From positions 62,001 through 126,000 of the forward strand of contig NZ_FNRJ01000010.1 in the NCBI RefSeq assembly GCF_900107855.1: 64,000 nucleotides of DNA, in the 5' to 3' direction. Below, piece by piece: positions 1-8,267 of the stretch; position 1 is the stretch's first letter, and each line of letters begins with the position of its first letter. Below the pieces are notes generated by a model, which worked only from the letters and a program-made list of their open reading frames with translations, was not told where the DNA came from and made no database searches. The position numbers and the translations under genes were made by a program. The DNA is from Marinobacterium iners DSM 11526. Its GTDB lineage: Bacteria; Pseudomonadota; Gammaproteobacteria; Pseudomonadales; Balneatricaceae.

Positions 1-879
1 GTACAGGTTCAACGCCAGCGTGACGATATCCATGTTGCCGGTACGCTCACCGTTGCCAAGCAAAGTACCTTCCACCCGGTCGGCACCAGCCACCAGGGCC
101 AGCTCAGCGGACGCCACGGCACCGCCACGGTCGTTGTGGGTGTGCACCGAGATGATGGCGCTGTCGCGGCGGCTCAAATGCTGGCAGAAATACTCCACCT
201 GATCGGCAAAGTGGTTCGGCGGACCAACTTCGACGGTTGTCGGGAGGTTGAGAATGCAGCGCTTCTGTGGCGTTGGCTGCCATTCGTCCATCACCGCTTC
301 ACAGAGATCAACGGCATAATCCACTTCTGTGCTGGTGAAGCTCTCCGGTGAATACTGGAAGGTCCAATCCGTCTCCGGGTATTTAGAGGCATACTCTTTT
401 ACCCAGCGCGCACCGCGCACGGCGATCTGCTTGATCTCGTCCTGGCTCATGCCGAAGACACGCTCACGCTGGATGCGAGATGTAGAGTTGTAGACATGCA
501 CCACCGCCTGCTTCACACCCTTGAGTGCCTCGTAGGTGCGAGCAATCAACTCTTCACGCGCCTGCACCAATACCTGTACGCGCACGTCATCAGGGATCTG
601 GTTTTCCTCGATCAACCAGCGGGTAAAGTCGTAATCCGGTTGACTGGCGGACGGAAAACCGATCTCGATCTCCTTGATGCCGAGCTTGACCAGCAAATGC
701 CACAGGCGTTGCTTCTGGGCCACGTTCATCGGCTCCAGCAGGGCCTGGTTGCCATCGCGCAGGTCGACACTGGCCCAGATTGGGGCTTCGGTCACCTGAC
801 GGTCGGGCCAGGTACGGGTAAAGCCGGTGACGGGTTCAACCGGCTGATATTTGCGATGGTTAAAGTTGGCACTTGCCAT
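1..879 (-). CDS. leuA: 2-isopropylmalate synthase, N-terminal part (cut by window edge)
   Basis: Condenses acetyl-CoA with 2-oxoisovalerate, the first committed step of leucine synthesis, in the cytoplasm. The 293 codons present begin [16 protein letters not shown] and cover the TIM-barrel catalytic domain. The SVDLRDGNQ segment (metal-binding Asp) and the HNDRGG segment (metal-binding His) are visible, and the reading frame is still open at base 1 (ending LALNLY), so the C-terminal leucine-binding domain lies outside the window. The N-terminus is of the long LeuA type found in pseudomonads and actinobacteria. ATG at 879 is preceded by a GGAGAG ribosome site. The gene is divergent from the Lrp-family gene, and a possible leader peptide lies upstream. 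Confidence 0.93.
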   Translation of the reverse strand, partial: MASANFNHRKYQPVEPVTGFTRTWPDRQVTEAPIWASVDLRDGNQALLEPMNVAQKQRLWHLLVKLGIKEIEIGFPSASQPDYDFTRWLIEENQIPDDVRVQVLVQAREELIARTYEALKGVKQAVVHVYNSTSRIQRERVFGMSQDEIKQIAVRGARWVKEYASKYPETDWTFQYSPESFTSTEVDYAVDLCEAVMDEWQPTPQKRCILNLPTTVEVGPPNHFADQVEYFCQHLSRRDSAIISVHTHNDRGGAVASAELALVAGADRVEGTLLGNGERTGNMDIVTLALNLY

Positions 880-948
880 GGTTTTGCTCTCCATTGGTTG
901 TGGGGTGGGCCGCTGCATTAGACATTCCGGGTAGGACTGTCATCGCCG

Positions 949-1008
949 TCAGGGCTCGGGTAGAACCCGTTGGCGCCTGCGCGGACCGAAACTGAATATG
1001 GGACACAT
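949..1008 (-). CDS. possible 19-aa leader peptide upstream of leuA
   Basis: A short ORF reads MCPIFSFGPRRRQRVLPEP and stops 70 bases before leuA. It has an Arg-rich stretch (RRRQR) and one Leu but no run of leucine codons, so it is not a classical leucine attenuator peptide. The mRNA over its last codons can form CGGGT-TCT-ACCCG, and a second ACCCG about 30 bases later could pair with the same CGGGT. This is attenuator-like, but translation is not shown. Confidence 0.3.
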   Translation of the reverse strand: MCPIFSFGPRRRQRVLPEP

Positions 1009-1104
1009 GATAGGGGATTTATGATGTCAGGCGATTGCTAAATTGCGCTATTTTGGTCTATTTTTGGCAATATAAATCTCAAATTTATTTTATAGAGCAA
1101 TTTT

Positions 1105-1584
1105 ATGTCGATACATGAAGAGAGGGCGACACTGGATCGCTATGATCATGCCATTTTGCGAATTTTGCAGCAGGAAGGCCGCATCAGTAATCAGGAGCTG
1201 GCCGACCGTATCGGTCTGTCGCCGTCACCCTGCCTGCGGCGGGTGCGGGCGCTGGAAGAGAATGGTCTGATTCGTGGCTATCGGGCATTGGTTGATGCCA
1301 AAAAACTGGGGCTGAACCTCACCGTAATCCTGCATATTTCCATGGATCGGCACACGCCAGAGCGGTTCGAGAACTTTGAGCGCACGATCGCCGAACTGCC
1401 GCAGGTGTTGGAGTGCCTGATCATCACCGGCCAGGATGCCGACTATCAGCTTCGGGTGCTGGTGGAGGACATGGACGCCTACCATGACTTGCTGCTGCAC
1501 CAGATTACACGTATTGAAGGGGTTACGGGGGTGCACTCCAGTTTCGTGTTGCGCAAGGTACTTGAGCGTGGTGTTGCCTGTTGA
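1105..1584 (+). CDS. Lrp/AsnC-family transcriptional regulator
   Basis: A 159-aa protein with an N-terminal winged helix-turn-helix (about residues 12-70, with the motif ISNQELADRIGLSPSPCLRR) and a C-terminal RAM/AsnC ligand-binding beta-alpha-beta domain (about 75-150). Proteins of this family bind amino acids and control amino-acid metabolism or transport genes. It is divergent from leuA and followed after 78 bases by a large transporter gene, so either could be a target. The strongly AT-rich 1030-1104 stretch in front is a likely promoter and binding zone. The exact ligand cannot be read from the sequence. Confidence 0.93.
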   Translation: MSIHEERATLDRYDHAILRILQQEGRISNQELADRIGLSPSPCLRRVRALEENGLIRGYRALVDAKKLGLNLTVILHISMDRHTPERFENFERTIAELPQVLECLIITGQDADYQLRVLVEDMDAYHDLLLHQITRIEGVTGVHSSFVLRKVLERGVAC

Positions 1585-1662
1585 TACCGGGATGCTGTTA
1601 AGTCGCCGTTTGTCCCGTTATGCTGATGTCTTACATGGGCGCCATCCGACAGGAGTCTGACG

Positions 1663-4167
1663 ATGCGAACCACCGAGTCACGTTCCGCGACAGAGACGGG
1701 CGGGCGCATGGGCACCTTTGCAGGCGTCTTCACCCCCAGCATCCTCACCATTCTCGGCATTATTCTGTTCCTCCGCCTTGGCTATGTAGTCGGAGCAGCG
1801 GGGCTTGGGCTGATGCTGCTGATTCTGCTGGCAGCGAATCTGATCTCGGTGCTGACTAGCCTGTCGCTGTCGGCGGTGGCTACCAATCTGCACGTCAAGA
1901 AGGGTGGCGACTACTACCTGATCTCACGCACGCTGGGACAGGAGTTTGGCGGGGCGATCGGACTGGTACTGTTTTTGGCTCAAGCAGTTTCGGTGGGGTT
2001 CTACTGTATCGGGTTTGCCGAGGCGGTGGTCGGGATGATCCCGGGTGCGCCGGGCTGGAGTGTTCAGCTGATTGCTGCACTGGCAGCACTGCTGCTGTTC
2101 GGCTTTGCCTGGAAAGGCGCCGACTGGGCCACGCGGTTGCAGTTCGGCATTATGGTGATCCTGGCTCTGGCATTGGTATCCTTCTTCATAGGAGGCGTAG
2201 AGCGTTTTGATGCCGAACAGCTGTCGGCCAACTGGTCAGTACCAGGTGAGGTTGATTTCTGGCTGCTCTTCGCAATTTTCTTCCCGGCTGTTACCGGCTT
2301 TACGCAAGGGGTCAGCATGTCGGGTGAACTGCGTGATCCCGGGCGCAGCATTCCCAATGGCACTTTGAGTGCTGTGGCACTGTCGATACTGGTCTATCTC
2401 TTGGCGGCCTTTCTCTTTGCCGGAGCGTTGCCGGCAGAGATTCTGAGCCAGGACTATGCCGCCATGCAGCAAGTGGCGGTGTTTGCGCCCTTGATTCTGG
2501 CCGGTGTGCTGGCGGCAACGCTCTCGTCAGCCATGGCCTCGTTCATGGGAGCGCCACGCATTCTGCAGTCGGTGTCGCAGGACCGGTTGTTCCCGCTGCT
2601 CAACCCTTTTTCCAAGGGCAGTGGTGCCAGTGACAATCCACGCCGAGCGTTACTGCTGTCGGGTGTGGTTGCGTTGATGACCATCGGCCTGGGTGAACTT
2701 GACCTCATTGCACCTGTGGTGTCGATGTTCTTTCTTATCTCCTATGGCTTGATCAACTACGCAACCTGGTTTGAAGCACAATCCGCGAGCCCATCGTTCC
2801 GTCCCCGTTTTCGTTTCTATCATCCCTTGCTCAGTCTGGCGGGGGCGCTGGCCTGTCTTGTGGCCATGCTGGCAATTGACCTGCTGGCCGGAATGGTGGC
2901 ATTGGGTATCATGGCGCTGATCTATCGCTATCTTCAGCTGAAAGCGCCCCTGCCACGCTGGGCGGACGGACGGCGTTCGTATCACACCCGGCAGATACGT
3001 CAGCATCTGCTTGCGATTCGCAATGGCCCTGACAGTCCACGTGACTGGCGCCCGAATATTCTGCTGTTTTCTGACAGCAGTCATCGCCGCTTGCCACTGT
3101 TGAAACTGGCGGCAGGGCTGGAAGGTGGCAGTGGTTTCGTTACTGCCGTGAAAATGCTGGAGGGTGAAGGACTCCGGTTGCGCCGTCAGCGTGATGAAGT
3201 AGAAAAAGTGCTGGCTGACGATATCCAGCGTGCAAGGGTCGATGCCTGGCCGCTGGCGCTGACAGTGAATACATTCGATGCGGGGCTGCGGACCTTGCTG
3301 CAAGGCTTTGGTCTCGGCAGCCTCAGAGCCAACCTGATACTGCTTAACTGGCTGGAACATGATCCTCGCACGTTATCAGCTGAGGCTACACATATTTTTG
3401 CCCGTCACCTCTGGACCGCTTTCCATGAGGGCTGCAGCCTGCTGGTGTTTGATGGTGATGAAAATCGCTGGGCTCAACTGGAACAGATCCCGCCGGATCA
3501 GCGCCGCATCGATATATGGTGGTGGGGCGATGCGTCCAGTCACCTGATGCTGTTACTGGGCCATCTCATGTTGCGCACGCCCGAATGGGAAGGTGCCAGC
3601 CTGCGGATTCTGATCGCCCGCAGCGATGAGGACGACCCAACCGCGACACCGGATGATGTGCGCCACTACCTGGAGCAGAGTCGCATTGATGCCCGCGCGG
3701 TGCTGATTGATCATACCGACCCCGGCGCACGGGAACGCTATTCGCTGGATGCATCTCTGGTGTTTCTGCCGTTCAGGCTGCAGCGCAACGAACCGGTTGA
3801 CTGTTACGGGCAGCCTCTTAATGTCGCGCTTGAACCCCTGCCGCTCAGTGTGGCGGTACTGGCCGCCGAGGATATTGATCTGGATGCCGAACCGGAAGAG
3901 GGGGAAGCGGCCGAGCGGGCTCGTGCTCTGGACGTCCTGAATGATGCGCGTCGCCTGGCCGAATTAACTGCCGGCGATCTGGAGCAGATGGAGGCCGATT
4001 TGGCTGCTGCTGAAGTCGATGCCACTCTGGATCAGGCTGAGTGGGCGCAACGGCAAAACGATCTGGAACAGGCTCGGCGCAGGGCGCTCAAGGCTCGTGC
4101 CCGAGTTGAGACAGCTCACCAACTCGCAGTACATGCGGGGGTGCCAGAAGAGATGTTGAAGGCCTGA
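1663..4167 (+). CDS. SLC12/APC-superfamily cation-chloride cotransporter-like permease
   Basis: An 834-aa inner-membrane protein. Residues about 10-430 form roughly 12 hydrophobic helices and open with the conserved GTFAGVFTPSILTILGIILF segment of prokaryotic Na-K-Cl cotransporter/amino-acid permease relatives. Residues about 440-830 are a soluble cytoplasmic region, ending in an acidic, Ala/Glu/Arg-rich probable coiled coil (about 735-820). The size and layout match bacterial cation-chloride-cotransporter homologues rather than simple 450-aa amino-acid permeases. ATG 1663 follows a CAGGAG site. Its end is 1 base from the convergent LysR gene. The transported substrate is unknown. Confidence 0.85.
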   Translation: MRTTESRSATETGGRMGTFAGVFTPSILTILGIILFLRLGYVVGAAGLGLMLLILLAANLISVLTSLSLSAVATNLHVKKGGDYYLISRTLGQEFGGAIGLVLFLAQAVSVGFYCIGFAEAVVGMIPGAPGWSVQLIAALAALLLFGFAWKGADWATRLQFGIMVILALALVSFFIGGVERFDAEQLSANWSVPGEVDFWLLFAIFFPAVTGFTQGVSMSGELRDPGRSIPNGTLSAVALSILVYLLAAFLFAGALPAEILSQDYAAMQQVAVFAPLILAGVLAATLSSAMASFMGAPRILQSVSQDRLFPLLNPFSKGSGASDNPRRALLLSGVVALMTIGLGELDLIAPVVSMFFLISYGLINYATWFEAQSASPSFRPRFRFYHPLLSLAGALACLVAMLAIDLLAGMVALGIMALIYRYLQLKAPLPRWADGRRSYHTRQIRQHLLAIRNGPDSPRDWRPNILLFSDSSHRRLPLLKLAAGLEGGSGFVTAVKMLEGEGLRLRRQRDEVEKVLADDIQRARVDAWPLALTVNTFDAGLRTLLQGFGLGSLRANLILLNWLEHDPRTLSAEATHIFARHLWTAFHEGCSLLVFDGDENRWAQLEQIPPDQRRIDIWWWGDASSHLMLLLGHLMLRTPEWEGASLRILIARSDEDDPTATPDDVRHYLEQSRIDARAVLIDHTDPGARERYSLDASLVFLPFRLQRNEPVDCYGQPLNVALEPLPLSVAVLAAEDIDLDAEPEEGEAAERARALDVLNDARRLAELTAGDLEQMEADLAAAEVDATLDQAEWAQRQNDLEQARRRALKARARVETAHQLAVHAGVPEEMLKA

Positions 4168-4168
4168 T

Positions 4169-5029
4169 TTACCAGGCCTGTAGCCGCTCGTGGCGGATCA
4201 GCTGTGCCAGCTGCTCGCAGCCGGGTACTTTGCTGCGATAGCGAAGCTCGATGTAGACCGGAGGCAATTCCGGCAGGCCAAGCTGTGAGCCAATGCTCTC
4301 CATCCCTTCTGCCAGTGCCCCCTGAGTTCTGACAGTCACACCCAGTCCGGCCCGCACAGCTGCCATCAGGCTGGTAAAGCTGGTGGTTGAATACACGGTA
4401 CGCCAGCTGATATCGGTGGCATCCAGTGCCTGCAAAGTTGCCTCACGGAACAGGCAGGGCACATTCAGCAATACCAGTGGCAGAGGACGGTTCTTGGACC
4501 ACTGATAGCCTGCCGGTCCGATCCAGATCAGAGGTTCATAGCCCAACAGTTCACCGCGAACCTGACTGCGGTCCCTGCGCAGAATCAGTGCCAGGTCGTA
4601 CCGTTCGTCGTCGTAGTCCTGACAGACGCTGTTGCTGTAGTCGGTCTGCACATTCAGGCGGATGCCCGGGTTGTGTTGCTTGAAGCGCGCCAGAATGGAG
4701 GGCAGCATGCTTTCGGTCAGCGACAGCGACACTCCTATACGCAGCTCGCCTTCTGCACTTTGCTCGGTGATGGCGGCTAATGCGTCTTCCTGCAGCGCAA
4801 GCAACTGGCGAGCATAGCCCAGCATGGTCTCGCCGGTTGAGGTCAGCACGCGCTTGCGCCCCTCGGTACGGAAAAGCGCCACATCCAGTTCCTGCTCCAG
4901 ACGGCGAACCTGCTGGCTGACGGTGGACTGGGTTTTGTGCAGGCGTTCAGCAGCGCGGATAAAACCATCTTCATCGACCACGGTGACAAATGTGCGCAGC
5001 AGCTCGGTACTCAGGTTAGGCTGGGGCAT
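4169..5029 (-). CDS. LysR-family transcriptional regulator
   Basis: 286 aa. The N-terminal LysR helix-turn-helix (about residues 8-66, with AAERLHKTQSTVSQQVRRLE) is followed by a periplasmic-binding-protein-like effector domain (about 92-280). It faces a small ORF at 5129 across a 99-base intergenic region that holds a 15-base-arm inverted repeat. This is the usual LysR layout of autoregulation plus control of the divergent gene. The effector is not identifiable. Confidence 0.93.
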   Translation of the reverse strand: MPQPNLSTELLRTFVTVVDEDGFIRAAERLHKTQSTVSQQVRRLEQELDVALFRTEGRKRVLTSTGETMLGYARQLLALQEDALAAITEQSAEGELRIGVSLSLTESMLPSILARFKQHNPGIRLNVQTDYSNSVCQDYDDERYDLALILRRDRSQVRGELLGYEPLIWIGPAGYQWSKNRPLPLVLLNVPCLFREATLQALDATDISWRTVYSTTSFTSLMAAVRAGLGVTVRTQGALAEGMESIGSQLGLPELPPVYIELRYRSKVPGCEQLAQLIRHERLQAW

Positions 5030-5038
5030 GATCTATCC

Positions 5039-5085
5039 ATTATGAATAACGATCAATACGATCTAAATTAATCGCTATTCATAAT
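5039..5085. promoter_or_regulatory. inverted repeat, probable LysR operator
   Basis: The arms are ATTATGAATAACGAT (5039-5053) and ATCGCTATTCATAAT (5071-5085), 15 bases with one mismatch, separated by 17 bases. It is AT-rich and sits midway between the LysR start at 5029 and the divergent ORF at 5129. LysR proteins commonly bind such dyads between divergent genes; that this one does so is inference. Confidence 0.6.
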
Positions 5086-5128
5086 ACAAGGGCCGGCCTA
5101 AGCTGTCATCAAGGATCACAGGGAGGGT

Positions 5129-5389
5129 TTGATGATGGTTGCCGCTACAGATTCGCAAACACGCAAGGTTCGCCGCTGTCACAATGGCAGTATTGATATG
5201 TCATTCTACCTGCCACGAGGCCGTCGACTTCGCGCTGTTGCGTGCATGCGACTGCTTAAAAGCTGTGTACTGGGGGTGACAGGCATCTTTAAAGCAGTAA
5301 GCCGCACAGTGCCAGCCCCGCCTGACCGCTGGCGAGCACCTGCAGAAACAGTTAAAGCACCACCGGGTCGGTATAGCTCTTCTCGTTGA
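5129..5389 (+). CDS. small basic protein of unknown function, divergent to LysR
   Basis: 86 aa, starting MMMVAATDSQTRKVRR, with a good GGGAGG ribosome site just upstream. Residues about 20-50 (IDMSFYLPRGRRLRAVACMR) resemble the short basic RSP_7527-like proteins often found opposite LysR genes in marine proteobacteria; this comparison is from memory. The last about 27 residues (Pro/Ala/Arg-rich) look low-complexity and could be a frameshifted tail. The context (LysR divergent pair, shared operator) supports a real gene, but no function is claimed. Confidence 0.45.
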   Translation: MMMVAATDSQTRKVRRCHNGSIDMSFYLPRGRRLRAVACMRLLKSCVLGVTGIFKAVSRTVPAPPDRWRAPAETVKAPPGRYSSSR

Positions 5390-5422
5390 TGTATGTGTGA
5401 CAGTGTGGGGTGCTAAGTTCCG

Positions 5423-6214
5423 TTAACCTGGCTGCTTTTGGGTACGGTAACGGTTGGGGCTGACGCCCAAGTGTTCTCGAAACATCAGGATGAAAGGGGC
5501 TGGAGCACTGTACCCCAGCTCCAGCGCAATCCGGGTGACGCTCATCTCCGTGCCCAGCATCTCTATGGCCTTCATCAGGCGCAGACGAGCATACCAGCCT
5601 TGCAGAGTGAGTCCTGTTTCACGACGGAAGTGCCGCTCCAGTGTGCGGGTCGACATCGCCATTTCGGCTGCAATCTGATCCAGACCGGGTCGTTTTCCAG
5701 GGCGTGCATAGAGCCGAGTGCAGAGTTTGGCCAGTCGGGTATCGGCGGGCCAGGGCAGGGTGTGCCCGCGTTGTGGCAGGCGTCCCAGGGTTTGCAGCAT
5801 CAACTGGATCAGATTGTGCTCATAACCGTGCAGCGGGTACTCCACCTCAAAGTCGGCCGCCGCCAGCATCAGTTCACGCATCAGCGGGGAGACCTCCAGT
5901 ACCAGAGGGATCGCTGTGTCGAGTGCGTTAAACCCGGTTTGGATATAGAGGCTTTTCAGCTCGGCACCGAACTCGGTATAGGTACTGTGCTCGACCCCTG
6001 CCGGCAGCCAGACGGCCGTGCCGGAAGGCACGAAAAGGCGCTGTTCTTCCAGATTCGTCACCAGGGTGCCTGAGGTGGCATAGAGCAGCTGGTGCCAGTC
6101 ATGTGTATGTGGCGGGAACAGGTGTCGAGGCGGCATCAGCTGCTGGCGAACGTAGATCTGACGTGGCAGTGAGTGCATCTCGGGCGGTGATAGTCGAGTG
6201 ATGGCGTTATTCAT
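5423..6214 (-). CDS. AraC-family regulator with N-terminal cupin
   Basis: 263 aa. An N-terminal cupin-like sensor (about residues 25-110, with FPPHTHDWHQLLYATSG) precedes two C-terminal AraC helix-turn-helix motifs (about 160-258, with LDQIAAEMAMSTRTLERHF and the terminal SPNRYR). The second domain carries the AraC signature around ALELGYSAPAPFILMFREHLG. It is divergent from the MFS gene at 6376, so that transporter is the likely target. ATG 6214 has no strong ribosome site but is the only good start. Confidence 0.92.
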   Translation of the reverse strand: MNNAITRLSPPEMHSLPRQIYVRQQLMPPRHLFPPHTHDWHQLLYATSGTLVTNLEEQRLFVPSGTAVWLPAGVEHSTYTEFGAELKSLYIQTGFNALDTAIPLVLEVSPLMRELMLAAADFEVEYPLHGYEHNLIQLMLQTLGRLPQRGHTLPWPADTRLAKLCTRLYARPGKRPGLDQIAAEMAMSTRTLERHFRRETGLTLQGWYARLRLMKAIEMLGTEMSVTRIALELGYSAPAPFILMFREHLGVSPNRYRTQKQPG

Positions 6215-6289
6215 CGATCAGGTCTGCATTCGTGGCCCATGCCTGTATTGAATGTTCAAGGTTGCATCAATCGATCATGCTTGTCGAGT

Positions 6290-6318
6290 TTCATATGTAA
6301 TCTGTCATTTTATATGAA
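6290..6318. promoter_or_regulatory. TTCATAT inverted repeat between AraC and MFS genes
   Basis: TTCATAT (6290-6296) and ATATGAA (6312-6318) form 7-base inverted arms 15 bases apart, in the 160-base gap between the divergent araC-like and MFS genes. It is a candidate regulator site only; no binding data exist. Confidence 0.35.
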
Positions 6319-6375
6319 GAATAGACTGTCTCTGTCCTCTAATCTGATGAACATCAGAAAACAGGAGGGTGGAGA

Positions 6376-7596
6376 ATGCTGACCGAGAAGGTAAAGGTCC
6401 TGATTGCCAGCGTGATGGCTGTGGTCATCACGGTAGGGATAGCACGTTTTGCCTATACCCCGATGATTCCGGAAATGATGTCAGGTGCCGGGCTGAACAA
6501 TGCTCTGGCCGGTATGCTGGCCACGGCTAATTATGCGGGATACTTCAGTGGTGCCTTGCTGATCTCGTTTATCCGCTCGTCGGGCCTGAAAATATGGCTG
6601 TACAAGGCCGGCTTGTTGGGCGCGGTTCTGACCACTGGCCTGATGGGGTGCACAAGCCAGGAGTGGCTCTGGTATCTGCTGCGTTTTCTGTCAGGGTTGA
6701 GCAGTTCTGCTGGCGTATTGATCGGTGCTGGCCTGTTGATGAGCTGGCTTCTGCGACAGGGGCATAAGCCCGAACTGGGTATTTTCTTTTCGGGGCTGGG
6801 AATCGGTATTGTCATGACGGCACTGCTGGCGGAGATGATTCGACTCCGCTTCAGCTGGGACCAGCAATGGATGATCTACGGGTTTTCCGCCCTGATCCTG
6901 CTGTTGCCGGTTTGGTGGTGGAGCCCGGACTACCGCCGCTGCCTGCCCGCCAGTGCAGCCGCGCCAACTTACGAAGCACGAAGGATCAGTCCATTCATGT
7001 TGCTGCTTCAGTTGGCCTATTTCTGTGCCGGTGTGGGCTATGTGGTGACGGCGACGTTTCTGGTCGCCATTGCGGAAGCTTCGCCCCTGCTGGAAGGCCG
7101 TGGTTGGCTGATCTGGCTGGTGACCGGCATTGCGGCGGCGCCTGCGTGCTGGCTGTGGGATTTGCTGGTGCGCAGGCAGGGAGACTGGCTGGCATTGCTG
7201 CTGGCTTACCTGCTCAATGCGGCCAGTGTGCTGTTGTTGCTGATGACAACCGGGCTGGCAGGTGTCATGTTGAGTGCGATCATCTACGGCGTCAGCTTTA
7301 TCGGTATTGTCAGTATGACGCTGGCAATGGTGGGGCGGCTCTACCCGGAGAATCCCTCGCGGCCGATGGGACGGCTCACCTTCGGCTACGGCATCGCGCA
7401 GATGCTGGCGCCCATGATAGTCGGTTATCTGGCGCAGTCGGAAGGCAGCTACAAGAGTGGGTTGCTCATCACGCTGGTGGTGATTATTGTCGGTGCAGTG
7501 TTGTTGACAGGGGCCTGGTTTGTGCAACAGCAAGGCATGGAGCCTGACGATACGGCACAGTCGTCCGTAGATGTCTTGGACTATGAGGGACTATGA
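6376..7596 (+). CDS. YbfB/YjiJ-family MFS transporter
   Basis: 406 aa with about 12 hydrophobic helices and the family's opening IGIARFAYTPMIPEMM-type segment (SVMAVVITVGIARFAYTPM). The mid-protein PAYFCAG-like segment (LAYFCAGVGYVVTATF) and the C-terminal GRLYPENPSRPMGRLTFGYG segment are shared with the gene at 38659, so the two are paralogues. A strong AGGAGGGTGGAG ribosome site precedes ATG 6376. The divergent AraC gene probably controls it. The substrate is unknown. The stop lies inside a 10-base direct repeat. Confidence 0.9.
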   Translation: MLTEKVKVLIASVMAVVITVGIARFAYTPMIPEMMSGAGLNNALAGMLATANYAGYFSGALLISFIRSSGLKIWLYKAGLLGAVLTTGLMGCTSQEWLWYLLRFLSGLSSSAGVLIGAGLLMSWLLRQGHKPELGIFFSGLGIGIVMTALLAEMIRLRFSWDQQWMIYGFSALILLLPVWWWSPDYRRCLPASAAAPTYEARRISPFMLLLQLAYFCAGVGYVVTATFLVAIAEASPLLEGRGWLIWLVTGIAAAPACWLWDLLVRRQGDWLALLLAYLLNAASVLLLLMTTGLAGVMLSAIIYGVSFIGIVSMTLAMVGRLYPENPSRPMGRLTFGYGIAQMLAPMIVGYLAQSEGSYKSGLLITLVVIIVGAVLLTGAWFVQQQGMEPDDTAQSSVDVLDYEGL

Positions 7597-7620
7597 AGGA
7601 CTATGAGGGACGATGCGGGC
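7581..7620 (+). repeat. 10-base tandem repeat over the MFS stop codon
   Basis: Three near-identical 10-base units, CTATGAGGGA, CTATGAAGGA and CTATGAGGGA (7581-7610), are followed by a degenerate fourth (CGATGCGGGC). The stop of the MFS gene falls in unit two. It looks like replication slippage; since 10 is not a multiple of 3, unit gain or loss would change the reading frame at the protein's end. Confidence 0.8.
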
Positions 7621-7649
7621 GCCCTGTGGCAACCCGCAGAGATTCAGCT

Positions 7650-8249
7650 TCAGGCACTGAGTTTAGCTGAGATTCGGGCAACGTGTGCGCCCTGAAAGTG
7701 GGCCATGGTCAACTCTTGCTCTGAAGGTGTGCGTGAGCCGTCGGCACCAGCAATGGTGGCAGCCCCCAGCGGTGAACCGCCGTGTACGGAACTGATATCA
7801 GTCATCTCCGGCAGCGCATAGGGCAGCCCTACCACGACCATGCCGTGATGGAACAGGGTAGTGTGGAATGACTGGATGGTGGTTTCGTTGCCGCCACCAG
7901 TGCCGGTACTGGTGAAAACACTGCCCACCTTGCCGACCAGCGCTCCCTTTGCCCACAGCCCACCGGTCTGGTCAAGGAAGTTGCGCATCTGGCTGGCCAT
8001 GTTACCGAAGCGGGTCGGCGTGCCGAAGATGATGGCATCATATTGGTCCAGTTCCTTGGGGTCGGCGATGGGAGCCGCCTGATCCAGCTTAACCCCAGCG
8101 TTGCGGGCAGCCTCTTCCGGCATCAGTTCGGGAACGCGCTTGATGACCACCTCGGTATCCTCAACTGACTGGGCACCTTCTGCAATGGTCCGGGCCAGGG
8201 TTTCAATGTGACCGTAGGATGAATAGTAAAGTACAAGAATCTTGCTCAT
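7650..8249 (-). CDS. wrbA: NAD(P)H:quinone oxidoreductase, WrbA type
   Basis: 199 aa, the normal WrbA length. It is a flavodoxin-fold FMN enzyme that reduces quinones by two electrons and so avoids semiquinone radicals. The N-terminal FMN phosphate loop ([14 protein letters not shown]), the [20 protein letters not shown] segment and the [11 protein letters not shown] loop are all present. ATG 8249 follows CAGGAG. It is the last gene of an apparent minus-strand operon doxX-yqjG-wrbA, 18 bases from yqjG. A second WrbA-like gene lies at 16526. Confidence 0.95.
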   Translation of the reverse strand: MSKILVLYYSSYGHIETLARTIAEGAQSVEDTEVVIKRVPELMPEEAARNAGVKLDQAAPIADPKELDQYDAIIFGTPTRFGNMASQMRNFLDQTGGLWAKGALVGKVGSVFTSTGTGGGNETTIQSFHTTLFHHGMVVVGLPYALPEMTDISSVHGGSPLGAATIAGADGSRTPSEQELTMAHFQGAHVARISAKLSA

Positions 8250-8267
8250 GATTGCATCTCCTGAGTT

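Noticed and set aside
2650-3360. 236-aa frame antisense to the SLC12-like gene
   Set aside because: Gln/His-rich shadow frame.
6691-7533. 280-aa frame antisense to the MFS gene
   Set aside because: Shadow frame rich in Gln/His; no domain.
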